NCBI GenBank assembly: GCA_963791885.1
Contig: CAWBUL010000006.1
Location: 2,666,001 to 2,730,000 of the forward strand
DNA: 64,000 bases
Source of the DNA: CAVSUZ01 sp963791885
GTDB lineage: Bacteria > Pseudomonadota > Alphaproteobacteria > Acetobacterales > Acetobacteraceae
Reading direction: 5' to 3'
Shown here: positions 54,760-63,800 of the stretch, one piece after another
Layout of the letters: every line of letters begins with the position of its first letter
Numbering within the stretch: position 1 is the stretch's first letter
Notes under the pieces: model-generated
The model's database searches: none
Told to the model about the DNA's origin: nothing
What the model saw: only the letters and a program-made list of their open reading frames with translations
Made by a program: the position numbers and the translations under genes

Positions 54760-55423
54760 GGTGCAGCAACCGCTCGTCGATGAAGCTTGCGAGGCCGTTG
54801 GCGTGAAAGTCCCGACGCAGCGCGGCTTCGTCGTAGTCTTCGCACACCCACGTCAGGAACGGTTTGCGCCCTTCACCCTCTCGCGCATACCGGTGAAAGA
54901 ACGCGTCCAGAATGCCGGTGCGGGACGCGCGCACATGCCCGAACCGCCACGAAAGCTGGCGCAGCGCCTGATCCGCCGTGCCTCCCTCAAACAGAATGAA
55001 CAAAGCCGCTGCCAGCCCCGCCCGGTCCGCCCCCGATTTGCAGTGGATCAGCCCGGGTTGCCGCATCGTCTGATAGATCCCGTGCAGACGCACGATTCGG
55101 TCCCGCTGCGGCGCCCCCCGACTCTCAAGCGCCATGTCCACGAAATCCAACCCGAGCCGCGCCGCCGCATCCCGTGACAGCGCATCCGACCCGTTCTTCG
55201 CCTGCCCCCGTAGGTTGATGAGAGTTCGGATCCCAAAGCGCCGAACGAGCTTCGCCAGGCGACCCGGAGTCGGATGATTGGTCCGATAAAGCCGCCCGGG
55301 CGCCACTTCCGCCAGATTGGCAAAACCAAGCCTGAACACGCCATGATCGACCAGCAGCGCGTCGACCCAGGCAATCAGCCGCCCCGACCGGCTTTGCAGA
55401 TCACCCTTGAAGATCGTGTCCAT
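54752..55423 (-). CDS. Tyrosine/dual-specificity phosphatase-like protein
   Basis: A 223-residue protein with the P-loop signature of Cys-based phosphatases, GLIHCKSGADRAGLA (C-x5-R) near residues 140-154. LYRTNHPTPGRLAKLVRRFGIRTLINLRG resembles the N-terminal part of bacterial dual-specificity phosphatases. Its stop overlaps the KdoO start by 8 bp, so the two are translated together. A substrate in lipid A/Kdo modification (for example a Kdo or lipid A phosphate) is suggested by context only. Confidence 0.8.
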   Translation of the reverse strand: MDTIFKGDLQSRSGRLIAWVDALLVDHGVFRLGFANLAEVAPGRLYRTNHPTPGRLAKLVRRFGIRTLINLRGQAKNGSDALSRDAAARLGLDFVDMALESRGAPQRDRIVRLHGIYQTMRQPGLIHCKSGADRAGLAAALFILFEGGTADQALRQLSWRFGHVRASRTGILDAFFHRYAREGEGRKPFLTWVCEDYDEAALRRDFHANGLASFIDERLLHHE

Positions 55424-55429
55424 ACCAGG

Positions 55430-56056
55430 TCACCGAGTTGCTGCGGAAACAGCCTCGGCCAGATCCTCTCGTCCTTCCGCCCGCGCACCCTCGATCACGC
55501 CGGCAATGTCGGCCCCGGGCCGATTCTGGCTCAGCTTCCACTTGCCTTCCAGCCGCGTGATCGGAATTGCAAATCCCACGATGCCCTTCAGCATGCCGGC
55601 GATGAAATCTGCCGGCGCATCTGAAACGGCCCACGCCGCCGTCCGCCGTCCTTCCTCTCGCTCCGTCAGCCGCGTCACCACGTCCAGTAGCCGGTCGCGC
55701 TCCCTAAAGAAGCTGATCGGACCGTAGGCGTGCACGGCGGCATAGTTCCAGGTCGGCACGACCTTACCTGTCTCACGCTTGGTCTCGTACCAGGACGGCG
55801 TGACATAGCCCTCGATCGGCTGGAACATCGCCAGCGCATCCACGCCGGCGACCATCTCTCCCGCCTGGGGATTCGGGCGCGCCAGATGGCCCAGCAATGT
55901 ACCGTATGGTCCCGGTGTCTCCTCCAGCAGCAGCGGCACATGGCTGGCGATTAGGCCATCCGGGTGGAGCGTAACCAGCGTTGCAAGTCTGGATCGGCGA
56001 ATCGTCTCGTGCAGGACCTCGATCCGGTCCTCCCGAAAGGCCTGAGGGCGGTACAT
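55430..56056 (-). CDS. PaiB-like FMN-binding protein
   Basis: A 208-residue protein of the PaiB/FMN-binding negative regulator family. MYRPQAFREDRIEVLHETIRRSRLATLVT, HVPLLLEE, LLGHLARPNPQ and the conserved PIEGYVTPSWYETKRETGKVVPTWNYAAVHAYG match the flavin-binding split-barrel fold. Bacillus PaiB is linked to polyamine acetylation and sporulation control; no such partner is here. It is 6 bp upstream of the phosphatase gene in the same direction and could be part of that operon. Confidence 0.9.
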   Translation of the reverse strand: MYRPQAFREDRIEVLHETIRRSRLATLVTLHPDGLIASHVPLLLEETPGPYGTLLGHLARPNPQAGEMVAGVDALAMFQPIEGYVTPSWYETKRETGKVVPTWNYAAVHAYGPISFFRERDRLLDVVTRLTEREEGRRTAAWAVSDAPADFIAGMLKGIVGFAIPITRLEGKWKLSQNRPGADIAGVIEGARAEGREDLAEAVSAATR

Positions 56057-56065
56057 CTGGCGGTC

Positions 56066-56527
56066 CTAGCGCGGCTGCTCGGTCAAACCAAGCGCCGCAT
56101 AGGCGCGCGCGCTGGGCGGCCACATCCGCATGATGTCCGCTCGCCAGCTCACGACGCTCCACAGCAAAGCGACCAGCAGAACGACGCTCAGTCCCCAGGC
56201 AATCCGCAGCCAGATGGACGGGGGAGGGGGCTCTGTCGCCTGCGAAAGCCGCTGCATGGCCGTGAAGCCCGAAGCCGGCACCGTCGGTTCCGCCGTGTCC
56301 GGAACCTGCGGTTCTTCCTCAACCACCGGTTCCATGATCGGCTCCGGCGGAGGAAGCTGGATCTCCTCCAGCCGCGACATCACGGGCGCGACCTCCGGCT
56401 CGGTCACGTCCGCGGCCAGCGGCGACCAATCCACGCCACACCGTGAACAACGAACAGCCTTGCGCCCGGACAGTTTGCTCTCGGGCACTTCGTAATGCGC
56501 ACCGCAGTTTGGGCAGGTGATCCGCAT
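56066..56527 (-). CDS. MJ0042-type zinc-ribbon membrane protein
   Basis: A 153-residue protein. The N-terminal MJ0042 zinc ribbon is MRITCPNCGAHYEVPESKL followed by RKAVRCSRCGVDW, with four Cys in two CxxC knuckles. A Pro/Glu-rich linker follows, then one membrane helix (IAWGLSVVLLVALLWSVVSW, about 110-130). Similar proteins lie beside ftsE in other Rhodospirillales. The start at 56527 is chosen because it places the zinc ribbon at the N terminus. It is divergent from ftsE with 108 bp between the starts. Confidence 0.82.
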   Translation of the reverse strand: MRITCPNCGAHYEVPESKLSGRKAVRCSRCGVDWSPLAADVTEPEVAPVMSRLEEIQLPPPEPIMEPVVEEEPQVPDTAEPTVPASGFTAMQRLSQATEPPPPSIWLRIAWGLSVVLLVALLWSVVSWRADIMRMWPPSARAYAALGLTEQPR

Positions 56528-56635
56528 GAAGACCTCGAGATTGCGTGAGCTGTCTTGCACTTGCAACGCACCGGTGGGCCTCCGGTCAACAAAAACTCGC
56601 CGGCACCGCCCGGAACCCGATTATACCAGTTGGGC

Positions 56636-57292
56636 ATGATTCGATTCGAGCAGGTCGGGCTCAGCTATGGCGCCGCCGAGGTGCTGAGGGATCTGAGTTT
56701 CGCAGTGCCCGAGGGCGGTTTTCGCTGGCTTCTCGGCCCGTCAGGCGCCGGTAAGACCAGTCTGCTCCGCCTGATGTATCTCGCCCTCCGACCCACCAAA
56801 GGGCGGCTCACCCTGCTTGGGACCGATGTGGGAGCCGAGTCGCGCCGCGCCTTGCCCCGCTTGCGCCGCCGCATCGGTGTCGTCTTTCAGGAATTCCGCC
56901 TGCTCTCGCACCTCTCCGCGTATGACAACGTGGCTCTCCCGCTGCGCCTTGCAGGCCGCCCCGAGGGACAGATCCGCGCCGACGTGACCGAGATGCTGCG
57001 CTGGGTGGGTCTGTCCAAGCGTGCCCATGCCCGTCCGGCCCATCTTTCGGGCGGCGAACAGCAGCGCGTCGCCATCGCCCGAGCCGTCGTCATCCGCCCC
57101 AGCTTGCTTCTGGCTGACGAACCCACCGGCAATCTGGACGAAGTCCAGGCCATCCGCCTGATGCAACTCTTCAAGGAAATGAATCGCCTCGGCACGACGG
57201 TGATCGTCGCCACCCATAATCAGGCCTTGCTGGCGGATCATCCTGCGCCCGTCCTCCGCCTCTCGCACGGCCGCTTGGCCGTCGAGGCCTGA
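56636..57292 (+). CDS. ftsE: Cell division ATP-binding protein FtsE
   Basis: A 218-residue ABC ATPase. FtsE and the membrane protein FtsX link the divisome to wall-hydrolase activation. MIRFEQVGLSYG is the family opening; Walker A is LLGPSGAGKTSLLRLMY, the Q-loop GVVFQEFRLLSHL, the signature HLSGGEQQRVAIARAV, and Walker B LLLADEPTGNLDE. The ATG at 56636 gives the correct N terminus. ftsX follows directly at a GTG one base after the stop. Confidence 0.95.
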   Translation: MIRFEQVGLSYGAAEVLRDLSFAVPEGGFRWLLGPSGAGKTSLLRLMYLALRPTKGRLTLLGTDVGAESRRALPRLRRRIGVVFQEFRLLSHLSAYDNVALPLRLAGRPEGQIRADVTEMLRWVGLSKRAHARPAHLSGGEQQRVAIARAVVIRPSLLLADEPTGNLDEVQAIRLMQLFKEMNRLGTTVIVATHNQALLADHPAPVLRLSHGRLAVEA

Positions 57293-58191
57293 GTGTCTCG
57301 CCGCCACCTGCTTCGTCCGGTTGGCTTCGACGATCTTGGCCTTCGTCATGCCCTGGCCGACCGCATGCTGCCCGCGCTCGTCGCGGCGATGGCGTTCCTC
57401 GCCGCCCTCGCCATCGGCGGCTGGACCGGCGCCGCCTCCCTGGCGAGCGGTTGGCAAACTGGTGCCGCGTCATCCCTCACGGTCCAAGTGCCGCAACCAG
57501 GCGACCAGGCGCGAGCGGATCGCGTGCTCACCTTGCTTCAGCAAACCCAAGGGATCAGAGACGCGCGTCGCTTGTCATCTGAGCAGATCGATAAACTGCT
57601 CCGTCCTTGGCTCGGTGCCGATTCCCGGGATCTCGACCTGCCGCTTCCGGCTGTCATCACCGTCCGTCTCGACGATCCGCCGCCCAACCTCAACTCGCTC
57701 CGAACCGAGCTTGCTGCCGCTGCTCCCGGCACCCTGTTGGAACAGGAGGAGATTTGGGCCAAACGTCTGGTTCGTTTGGTAGAGAGTTCTACAGGCCTGT
57801 GCTGCTCTGATGTTGCTGATCGTGGCCGCCGTGTCAGCTGCCGTCATTGCCGTCGCCACGCGCGGAGGTCTCGCCTCCCGCCGCGATGCCATTGAGATCG
57901 TTCACGGCCTCGGCGCCACTGAACTCATATATAGCAGGTCGGTTCGCGAGCCGCGCCGCGGTGCTCGCCGTCGTCGGCGCAGCGATCGGCGCATTGATCG
58001 CGCTTCCCGCCCTTCTCGCCCTGACTCACATCGCCGCCCCGTTCGCGTCCATGCCGGACACAGCGAACGTATTGGCGCTTCTTCCCCCGGGCCTCTGGAT
58101 GGTTCTCGCGGGTCTCCCCCTTGTATCTGGAGCGATCGGCTGGGTCACAGCGCAGGCCACCGTGCGCGCCTGGATTCGCCGCCTCCCATGA
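57293..58191 (+). pseudogene. ftsX: Cell division protein FtsX, two frameshifts
   Basis: Three frames give a complete FtsX of about 298 residues with four membrane helices: MLPALVAAMAFLAALAIGG, then after a shift LMLLIVAAVSAAVIAVATR, and after another shift AVLAVVGAAIGALIALPALLAL and LWMVLAGLPLVSGAIGWVTAQAT. The first break is an extra T near 57787 (VESS in place of VESLQ), the second an extra base near 57921-57928. Flanking genes are intact and overlap by ATGA at the 3' end. FtsX is conserved in this class, so sequencing error is a real possibility. Confidence 0.85.
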
Positions 58192-58826
58192 ACTTTCGTC
58201 TCCGCCCGGGTCACTGGCTTCGCCAGCTAGGCTTACTCTTTGCCGGATCGCTTCTGATAGCCGGCCTTGGTGGCTTCGTCCGGTTCGTGGTTACAGCCCA
58301 GCGCGACCCTGCTTTGCCTCCCCAGGCAGATGGAATCGTAGCCCTGACCGGGGGAGCCGATCGGGTCAGCGTCGCGCTGCATCTGCTTGCCGAGGGTCGG
58401 GCGAACCAAATGCTGGTCACCGGCATAGGCGGCGGCGCTGCACTGCCCGAACTGACCCGTCCGGCCAAGGTCCCGCTGCAAAACGTCGCCGCCCGCGTGA
58501 CACTTGGTCGCGGCGCAGTCTCAACCCACGGCAACGCCGCCGAGACCGCTGCCTGGGCCGCCCAGAACTCCATCCATTCGATTATTCTCGTAACGGCCTT
58601 CTACCACATGCCTCGTGCGATGCTCGAGATGCGCCGCGCCCTGCCCCGCTTGACCTTCTATCCTGCCCCGGTCTTTCCCGCCGAGACCATGGCACTCACC
58701 ACAAGGCTCCGGCTGCTGTCCGAGGAATATCTGAAATATCTCGGCACCCTCGTGGGACTGCCCTCGCTCGCTCCTCCGCCGCATCCCGCCCTGACTGTCG
58801 CGCAGGTACCCGATCGGCACTCATGA
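58188..58826 (+). CDS. YdcF-like DUF218 membrane protein
   Basis: A 212-residue protein with one N-terminal membrane helix (LGLLFAGSLLIAGLGGFVRFVV) and a DUF218/YdcF domain: GIVALTGGADRVSVALHLLAEGRANQMLVTGIG and LVTAFYHMPRAMLEMRRALPRL. Such proteins are thought to bind nucleotide-like or envelope precursors. Its ATG overlaps the ftsX stop (ATGA) and its stop overlaps the plsC start (ATGA), so all three are translated together. Confidence 0.85.
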   Translation: MNFRLRPGHWLRQLGLLFAGSLLIAGLGGFVRFVVTAQRDPALPPQADGIVALTGGADRVSVALHLLAEGRANQMLVTGIGGGAALPELTRPAKVPLQNVAARVTLGRGAVSTHGNAAETAAWAAQNSIHSIILVTAFYHMPRAMLEMRRALPRLTFYPAPVFPAETMALTTRLRLLSEEYLKYLGTLVGLPSLAPPPHPALTVAQVPDRHS

Positions 58827-59584
58827 CCCTGCTCCGCTCCATCCTCTTCAATGCGTACTTCTTCGGCGTCACTCTGGTTCTCTGCATCATTGGCAGCGTG
58901 TGGCGGCACATTGCGCCGTCCCGTACGATCCTGATCCCCCGCCTCTGGGCACGCCTGATCGTCGGCGGAGTCCGAAAGATCTGCGGCATTCGGCTGGAGG
59001 TCAGCGGTCGGGAATATCTGCCGCCCGGTGCTGCGCTGATCGCTTCACGCCATCAGTCAGCCTTCGACACGATGGTGTGGCTGACCCTCCTGCCGAACTG
59101 CATCTACGTTCTGAAAAAGGAGCTGACGCGCATTCCCCTGTTCGGGGGCATGGTGCGTCCATCGGGCATGATCGTTGTCGACCGTCAGGCCGGTGCAGGC
59201 GCCATCCGCCACCTGATGAAGGAAGCCGACCGAGCTAAAGCGGAAGCACGGCCGGTCATCATCTTCCCGGAGGGTACCCGCGCCGACCCGGAAAATCCCT
59301 TGCCGTTGCACCCTGGGATCGCCGCCATGGCGCTGCATGCGGGACTCCCGGTGGTGCCCGTTCTTACTGACTCAGGCCGATGCTGGGGCCGGCGCTCCTT
59401 CGTCAAGCGCCCCGGCACCATCCACATCGTGATCCGCCCGCCGGTGTCGGCGGAGATCGGGCGGCAAGGCATCATGCGGCACCTCGATCAAGTCTTTCAC
59501 CAGCAGGTGCCGAACGGGTCTGTGGATAACTCTGTGGGCTGCGCCGACCCCAGCTTGCCAATCGGATCGAAGCTGGCTAAATAA
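58823..59584 (+). CDS. plsC: 1-acyl-sn-glycerol-3-phosphate acyltransferase
   Basis: A 253-residue acyltransferase that adds the second acyl chain to lysophosphatidic acid. The H-x4-D catalytic motif is in SRHQSAFDTMVWL near residue 75, and the second motif FPEGTR lies near 152. An N-terminal hydrophobic helix (ILFNAYFFGVTLVLCIIGSVW) anchors it in the membrane. It is coupled to the YdcF-like gene and is the last gene before a 60-bp gap to the DUF2125 gene. Confidence 0.9.
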   Translation: MTLLRSILFNAYFFGVTLVLCIIGSVWRHIAPSRTILIPRLWARLIVGGVRKICGIRLEVSGREYLPPGAALIASRHQSAFDTMVWLTLLPNCIYVLKKELTRIPLFGGMVRPSGMIVVDRQAGAGAIRHLMKEADRAKAEARPVIIFPEGTRADPENPLPLHPGIAAMALHAGLPVVPVLTDSGRCWGRRSFVKRPGTIHIVIRPPVSAEIGRQGIMRHLDQVFHQQVPNGSVDNSVGCADPSLPIGSKLAK

Positions 59585-59692
59585 ATTGATGATATTGCTA
59601 GTATTTTTCTCGCGAGCGGGCGTTCTGGACCGCCTCCGTCCGGGTTGGGGACAGCCAACAACCCACAACCTTCTATCCGGCCTGGAATCCCG

Positions 59693-60691
59693 GTGTTCCG
59701 CCGCCTTCTGATCCTCAGCCTGATCGTGGTCGCTTTGGTCGTGGGGGGACTCACGGCCTATCAGCACGTTGTGTCAGCCCGCTTGCAGTCCGAGTTTCAG
59801 CTCTGGGCTGAGCAGGCCAAGGCAGAGGGCTGGTCTGTCAGCTTCGGTGCGCCGGTGCGAACGGGCTGGCCCTACGCAGCGGTACTGGAGGTGCCGAACT
59901 TCGCGCTCTCAGGCCCGGGGACCGGTGCCCTGGCCTGGCACTGCGAACGCTTACTCGTATCGATCGACCTCTTCCGTCCGGATCACGTGACGATCGCACC
60001 TGTCGGCGACCAGCAGGCCGGTTTGTCCGGCCGCCCGTTACACAGCTTCGCCGCCCGCACCTTCGCCCTGAACCTGCCGTTTCGACCTGCGCCTGAGGCG
60101 GCCGTTGCAACCGTTGCCGTGGACCATCTCCGGGTGCCCGATTCGGGCATGACGGCCGACGCGATCGGTCTGTCGGTGTTCCAACTCAAGCCCGAGACCC
60201 GTGTCCGCCTGACCTTTGACGGGTTGGAGCTTCCCCCGTCCCAGCCATGGCCGCTCGGTCCTCGGATCGCGCACCTGGACGCAATGGCGACTGTGACCGC
60301 ACTGCCTTCCGCCCCGGCACCGCTTCCCGCGCTCGCTCGGGCATGGCAGACCGATGGCGGCGAATTGCGTGTAAGCCAGGCCAATCTCCGGTGGGGCCCC
60401 CTGGACGCAGAGATTGCCGGCACCGCCCGGCTCGACCCCAATCTCCAGCCCACTGCGGCGGGCCATGCCGTGCTCAGCGATTATGATCAGGCGCTGGATG
60501 TGCTGGCAACACGCCACGTCATGACCAACGACGCCGCCTTCGCCGCGAAGGCCGTCCTCTCCCTGATGTCGCAAACCCCAGCGGCCGGGACATCGACAGT
60601 GGATGCCCCGTTCAGTCTGCGCGACCTTGTCCTGTACATCGGGCCGATCCCGCTGGCCCGCATACACCCAATCGCCTGGAACGGCAGTTGA
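59693..60691 (+). CDS. DUF2125 protein, probable exported or membrane anchored
   Basis: A 332-residue DUF2125 family protein. One N-terminal helix (LLILSLIVVALVVGGLTAY) is followed by a large domain with PVRTGWPYAAVLEVPNFALSG and WHCERLLVSIDLFRPDHVTIAP, typical of this uncharacterised alphaproteobacterial family. The start is a GTG at 59693, or a TTG at 59645 that gives 348 residues. Its regular place after plsC in related genomes suggests envelope biology, but the function is unknown. Confidence 0.75.
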   Translation: MFRRLLILSLIVVALVVGGLTAYQHVVSARLQSEFQLWAEQAKAEGWSVSFGAPVRTGWPYAAVLEVPNFALSGPGTGALAWHCERLLVSIDLFRPDHVTIAPVGDQQAGLSGRPLHSFAARTFALNLPFRPAPEAAVATVAVDHLRVPDSGMTADAIGLSVFQLKPETRVRLTFDGLELPPSQPWPLGPRIAHLDAMATVTALPSAPAPLPALARAWQTDGGELRVSQANLRWGPLDAEIAGTARLDPNLQPTAAGHAVLSDYDQALDVLATRHVMTNDAAFAAKAVLSLMSQTPAAGTSTVDAPFSLRDLVLYIGPIPLARIHPIAWNGS

Positions 60692-60772
60692 CGCATCTTT
60701 ATCGACAGCGTGCCTCTGCTTCCACATCCAGCGCGGGTTGCGAACGCGGCGCGGGAGCGTCACGCTGACCCG

Positions 60773-62038
60773 ATGCGCAGCAACCTGCAGCCCGATATCG
60801 ATCTCGCCTCTCGCCTGTTCGACAGGCTCAAAGAACAGACCTCCGACGACCCCGGCGTGACGCGTGATGCCTACGGTTCCGGTGAACAGGCAGCGCATGA
60901 CATCGTGCAGCAGGCAGGACGTTCGCTCGGCCTGGAATCAGAAATCGATCCAGCCGGCAACCTCTACCTCACACTCCCCGGAACGGATCGCTCCACCTCG
61001 CGCGTCGTCCTGGGCAGCCATCTCAACTCAGTGCAGCACGGCGGAAACTACGACGGCGCCGCCGGCGTCCTTGCCGGACTGTCCGCGGTTGCCGGCATGC
61101 GTGCCGCCGGGTTCACACCCACGCGCGACATCACCGTCATGGCCATTCGTGCCGAGGAAGCCGGCGCTTGGTTCCCAGCCTCCTACCCCGGCAGCAACGC
61201 CGCACTCGGCCGCCTTCCCTCTGCCGCCCTTGACATCAAGCGGCTCGATACCGGCCGCAGCCTTGCCGACCATATGCGCGACCAAGGCTTCGATCCCGAT
61301 TGGGCCCGCGCCGGCAACGCCCGCCTGACGCCCCAGAACACCGCCGCCTACCTGGAACTCCACATCGAACAAGGCCCGGTCCTCGACACTGAGGAAATTC
61401 CCATCGGCATCGTGACCGGCATCCCCGGCTCCCGTCGCCTGCGTACCGGCCGGGTGGTCGGCGAATACAACCATTCCGGCGCAACCCCGCGACGCTATCG
61501 CCGCGACGCCGCCCTCGCGCTCGCCGAACTTGCCAGCCGCCTCGACGACCATTGGGAGGCTCTCGAAACCCAGGGCCATCAGCTCGTCTGTACCTTTTGC
61601 GTTCTCGCCACGACCGAAGAAGCGGGCTTCACCAAGATCCCCGGCGAAGCCGTCTTCCAACTCGATATCCGCAGCGTGCAGCCGCACAGCGTCGACGCGA
61701 TGTTCGATGCGTTGCACCGTTTCGTCCCAGAGATTGAATCACGCCGCGGCGTCACCTTCGATCTCGGCCCTGAAAGCAGCAGCGCACCCAGTTTGATGGA
61801 CCCTACCATCCAGGACGAAGTCGCCCGCGCCGCCGAAACGCTTGGCGTGGCTTATCGCCGCATGCCCTCTGGCGGTGGCCACGATGCCGCGGCGTTTGCC
61901 CAAGCCGGCATCCCTGCGTGCATGCTGTTCGTGCGCAACCAGCACGGCAGCCACAACCCGCACGAAGCCATGCGCATGGAGGATTTCGCCACCGCCTGCA
62001 CCGTGGTGACTCGCTGGGCCGCGGAACGAGCGAGCTGA
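60773..62038 (+). CDS. M20-type hydantoinase/carbamoylase family amidohydrolase
   Basis: A 421-residue enzyme of the N-carbamoyl-L-amino acid hydrolase/allantoate amidohydrolase family. The metal sites are visible: GSHLNSVQHGGNYDGAAG (His and Asp), AIRAEEAGAW (Glu), ELHIEQGPVL (His) and GSHNPHEAMRMEDF (His). It removes carbamoyl or ureido groups from amino acids or purine-derived compounds. The ATG at 60773 starts the protein at MRSNLQPD, matching the family. The next gene begins 1 bp after its stop, so the two form an operon. Confidence 0.85.
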   Translation: MRSNLQPDIDLASRLFDRLKEQTSDDPGVTRDAYGSGEQAAHDIVQQAGRSLGLESEIDPAGNLYLTLPGTDRSTSRVVLGSHLNSVQHGGNYDGAAGVLAGLSAVAGMRAAGFTPTRDITVMAIRAEEAGAWFPASYPGSNAALGRLPSAALDIKRLDTGRSLADHMRDQGFDPDWARAGNARLTPQNTAAYLELHIEQGPVLDTEEIPIGIVTGIPGSRRLRTGRVVGEYNHSGATPRRYRRDAALALAELASRLDDHWEALETQGHQLVCTFCVLATTEEAGFTKIPGEAVFQLDIRSVQPHSVDAMFDALHRFVPEIESRRGVTFDLGPESSSAPSLMDPTIQDEVARAAETLGVAYRRMPSGGGHDAAAFAQAGIPACMLFVRNQHGSHNPHEAMRMEDFATACTVVTRWAAERAS

Positions 62039-62039
62039 A

Positions 62040-63176
62040 ATGGACCCGGTCGTTGTCATCGGCGGTGGGATCATGGGGTCCTGCACTGCCTATTTTCTGG
62101 CACCGCATCACCCAGTTGTCGTGCTCGAACGCGATCCCAGCTATCGCTTCGCATCCACCACGCTCTCCGCCGCGTCGTTCCGTCAGCAATTCTCGGCCGC
62201 GGTCAACCTGCACATGTCGCGCTTCGGCTCGCACTTCCTCGGCGAACGCGCCGAGCGTGTGAGCCTCGTTCGCCGAGCCTATCTCGTCCTCGCTGGCGAA
62301 GCCGGCGCCGCCCAGCTCAAAGCCAACCGCGATATGCAACTTGCCGAGGGTGCGAAAGTCGCGCTGTTCGACGGACCGCGTGCCATCACCGAACGCTTTC
62401 CCTGGCTCAACACGTCCGATCTGGCCTGCGCCACTTTCGGCCTCGCCGATGAAGGCTGGTTCGATGCCTATTCCCTGCTGCAAAGCGTGAAGCAAGACGC
62501 GATCGAGCGCGGCGCGCGCTACGTCACGGCGGACGCCACCGCAATCGACGTCGACGGTCATCGTGCGGTGTCCGTCCGTACCGCAAATGGCGATCGGATC
62601 GCGGCATCCCACGTCGTGATCGCCGCTGGCCGTCACGCTGGCCGGATCGCCGCCACCGCCGGCATCCCGCTGCCGATCGAGCCGCGCAAGCGCACTGTGT
62701 TCGTCATCAAGGTGCCGCTCGACACTGCCGACAAGCCGCTGATGTTCGACACCACCGGCGCCTGGATCAGACCCGAAGGCGACACCTTCATCTGCGGCAT
62801 CTCACCACTGCCCGAAAACGACCCCGACCCCGGCGAAGACTTCGATCCCGACCTCGACCTGCTTGAGGAAAACGTCTGGCCTAAGCTCGCCCATCGCATT
62901 CCGGCGCTTGAGCAACTCCGCATGACCCGCGCCTGGGCCGGCCACTACGACATGTGCCTCTTCGACCATAACGCCGTCATTGGCTTTCATCCTGAATTCG
63001 CCAACCTGATTATCGCCGCCGGCTTCTCGGGCCACGGTGTGCAGCACGGCCCCGCCACCGGTCGTGCCGTCTCGGAACTCGTTCGCTTCGGCGCGTACAA
63101 AACCCTCGACCTCAGCCCGCTCGGTTACGAGCGCATCCGCGATAACAGGCCGATGCCGGAGCTCGAAGTGTACTGA
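62040..63176 (+). CDS. FAD-dependent DAO-family oxidoreductase
   Basis: A 378-residue D-amino-acid-oxidase-like flavoprotein (glycine/sarcosine oxidase superfamily). VVVIGGGIMGSCTAYFLA is the N-terminal FAD motif; LVRRAYLVLAGEAG and GFSGHGVQHGPATGRAVSEL are the other family blocks. Together with the upstream amidohydrolase and the downstream racemase-like protein, it suggests catabolism of an N-substituted amino acid or hydantoin-like compound. The substrate is not deducible. Confidence 0.85.
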   Translation: MDPVVVIGGGIMGSCTAYFLAPHHPVVVLERDPSYRFASTTLSAASFRQQFSAAVNLHMSRFGSHFLGERAERVSLVRRAYLVLAGEAGAAQLKANRDMQLAEGAKVALFDGPRAITERFPWLNTSDLACATFGLADEGWFDAYSLLQSVKQDAIERGARYVTADATAIDVDGHRAVSVRTANGDRIAASHVVIAAGRHAGRIAATAGIPLPIEPRKRTVFVIKVPLDTADKPLMFDTTGAWIRPEGDTFICGISPLPENDPDPGEDFDPDLDLLEENVWPKLAHRIPALEQLRMTRAWAGHYDMCLFDHNAVIGFHPEFANLIIAAGFSGHGVQHGPATGRAVSELVRFGAYKTLDLSPLGYERIRDNRPMPELEVY

Positions 63177-63181
63177 ACACG

Positions 63182-63800
63182 ATGCCGATCTATCCGCCGC
63201 GTCCCGGCGCGCAGACCTACGGCCACGACATCGGCGTATTGCTGATTGAATGCCGGAACCCGTTCATCCCGGGCGATGTCGGCAATGCGACCACCTATTC
63301 GTATCCCGTCCTCTACCGTCCGATCGAAGGAGTCACCATCGAGAGCCTGGTGGCCAACGGCGACACCTCGCAAGTTGGAAAGGTTATCGATGCGGCCCGC
63401 TGGCTCGAAATGCATGGCGTGCGTGCCATCACCAGCGACTGTGGTTACATGCTGCACTTCCAGCCGCTCATCGCCGGCGCGGTCTCAATCCCCGTCATGC
63501 TCTCCAGTCTGCTCCAACTGCCCTTCATCGCCTCGATCATCGGCCCCGAACGCACTATCGGCATCATCTGCGCCAATGGACCGCGCCTGACTCGGGATCT
63601 GCTCGCCAAAGCCTATCCCAACCCGACCTCCCCAGTGTTCATCGCCGGTTTACAGGACGGTCCCGCTTTCCGCGCTCCGATCCTGCTCGAGGAAGGGCCG
63701 CTCGACAGTGATGCAATGGAGAAAGGGGTCGTCGCCGCTGCCCGCCGTCTCGTCGATACGCATCCTGAAATCGGCGCACTCCTGCTCGAATGCTCTAATA
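63182..63800 (+). pseudogene. Asp/Glu/hydantoin racemase family protein, truncated by an insertion
   Basis: The first 200 residues match the aspartate/glutamate/hydantoin racemase fold: YGHDIGVLLIECRNPFIPGDVGNATTYSYPV, HGVRAITSDCGYMLHF with an active-site Cys, and IGALLLECS with the second Cys. The family normally continues about 40 residues, but here the frame goes into NTNPRNL and stops, because an IS630 element begins at the TA at 63799-63800. The remaining part should lie beyond the window. It is the third gene of the amidohydrolase-DAO operon. Confidence 0.72.
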
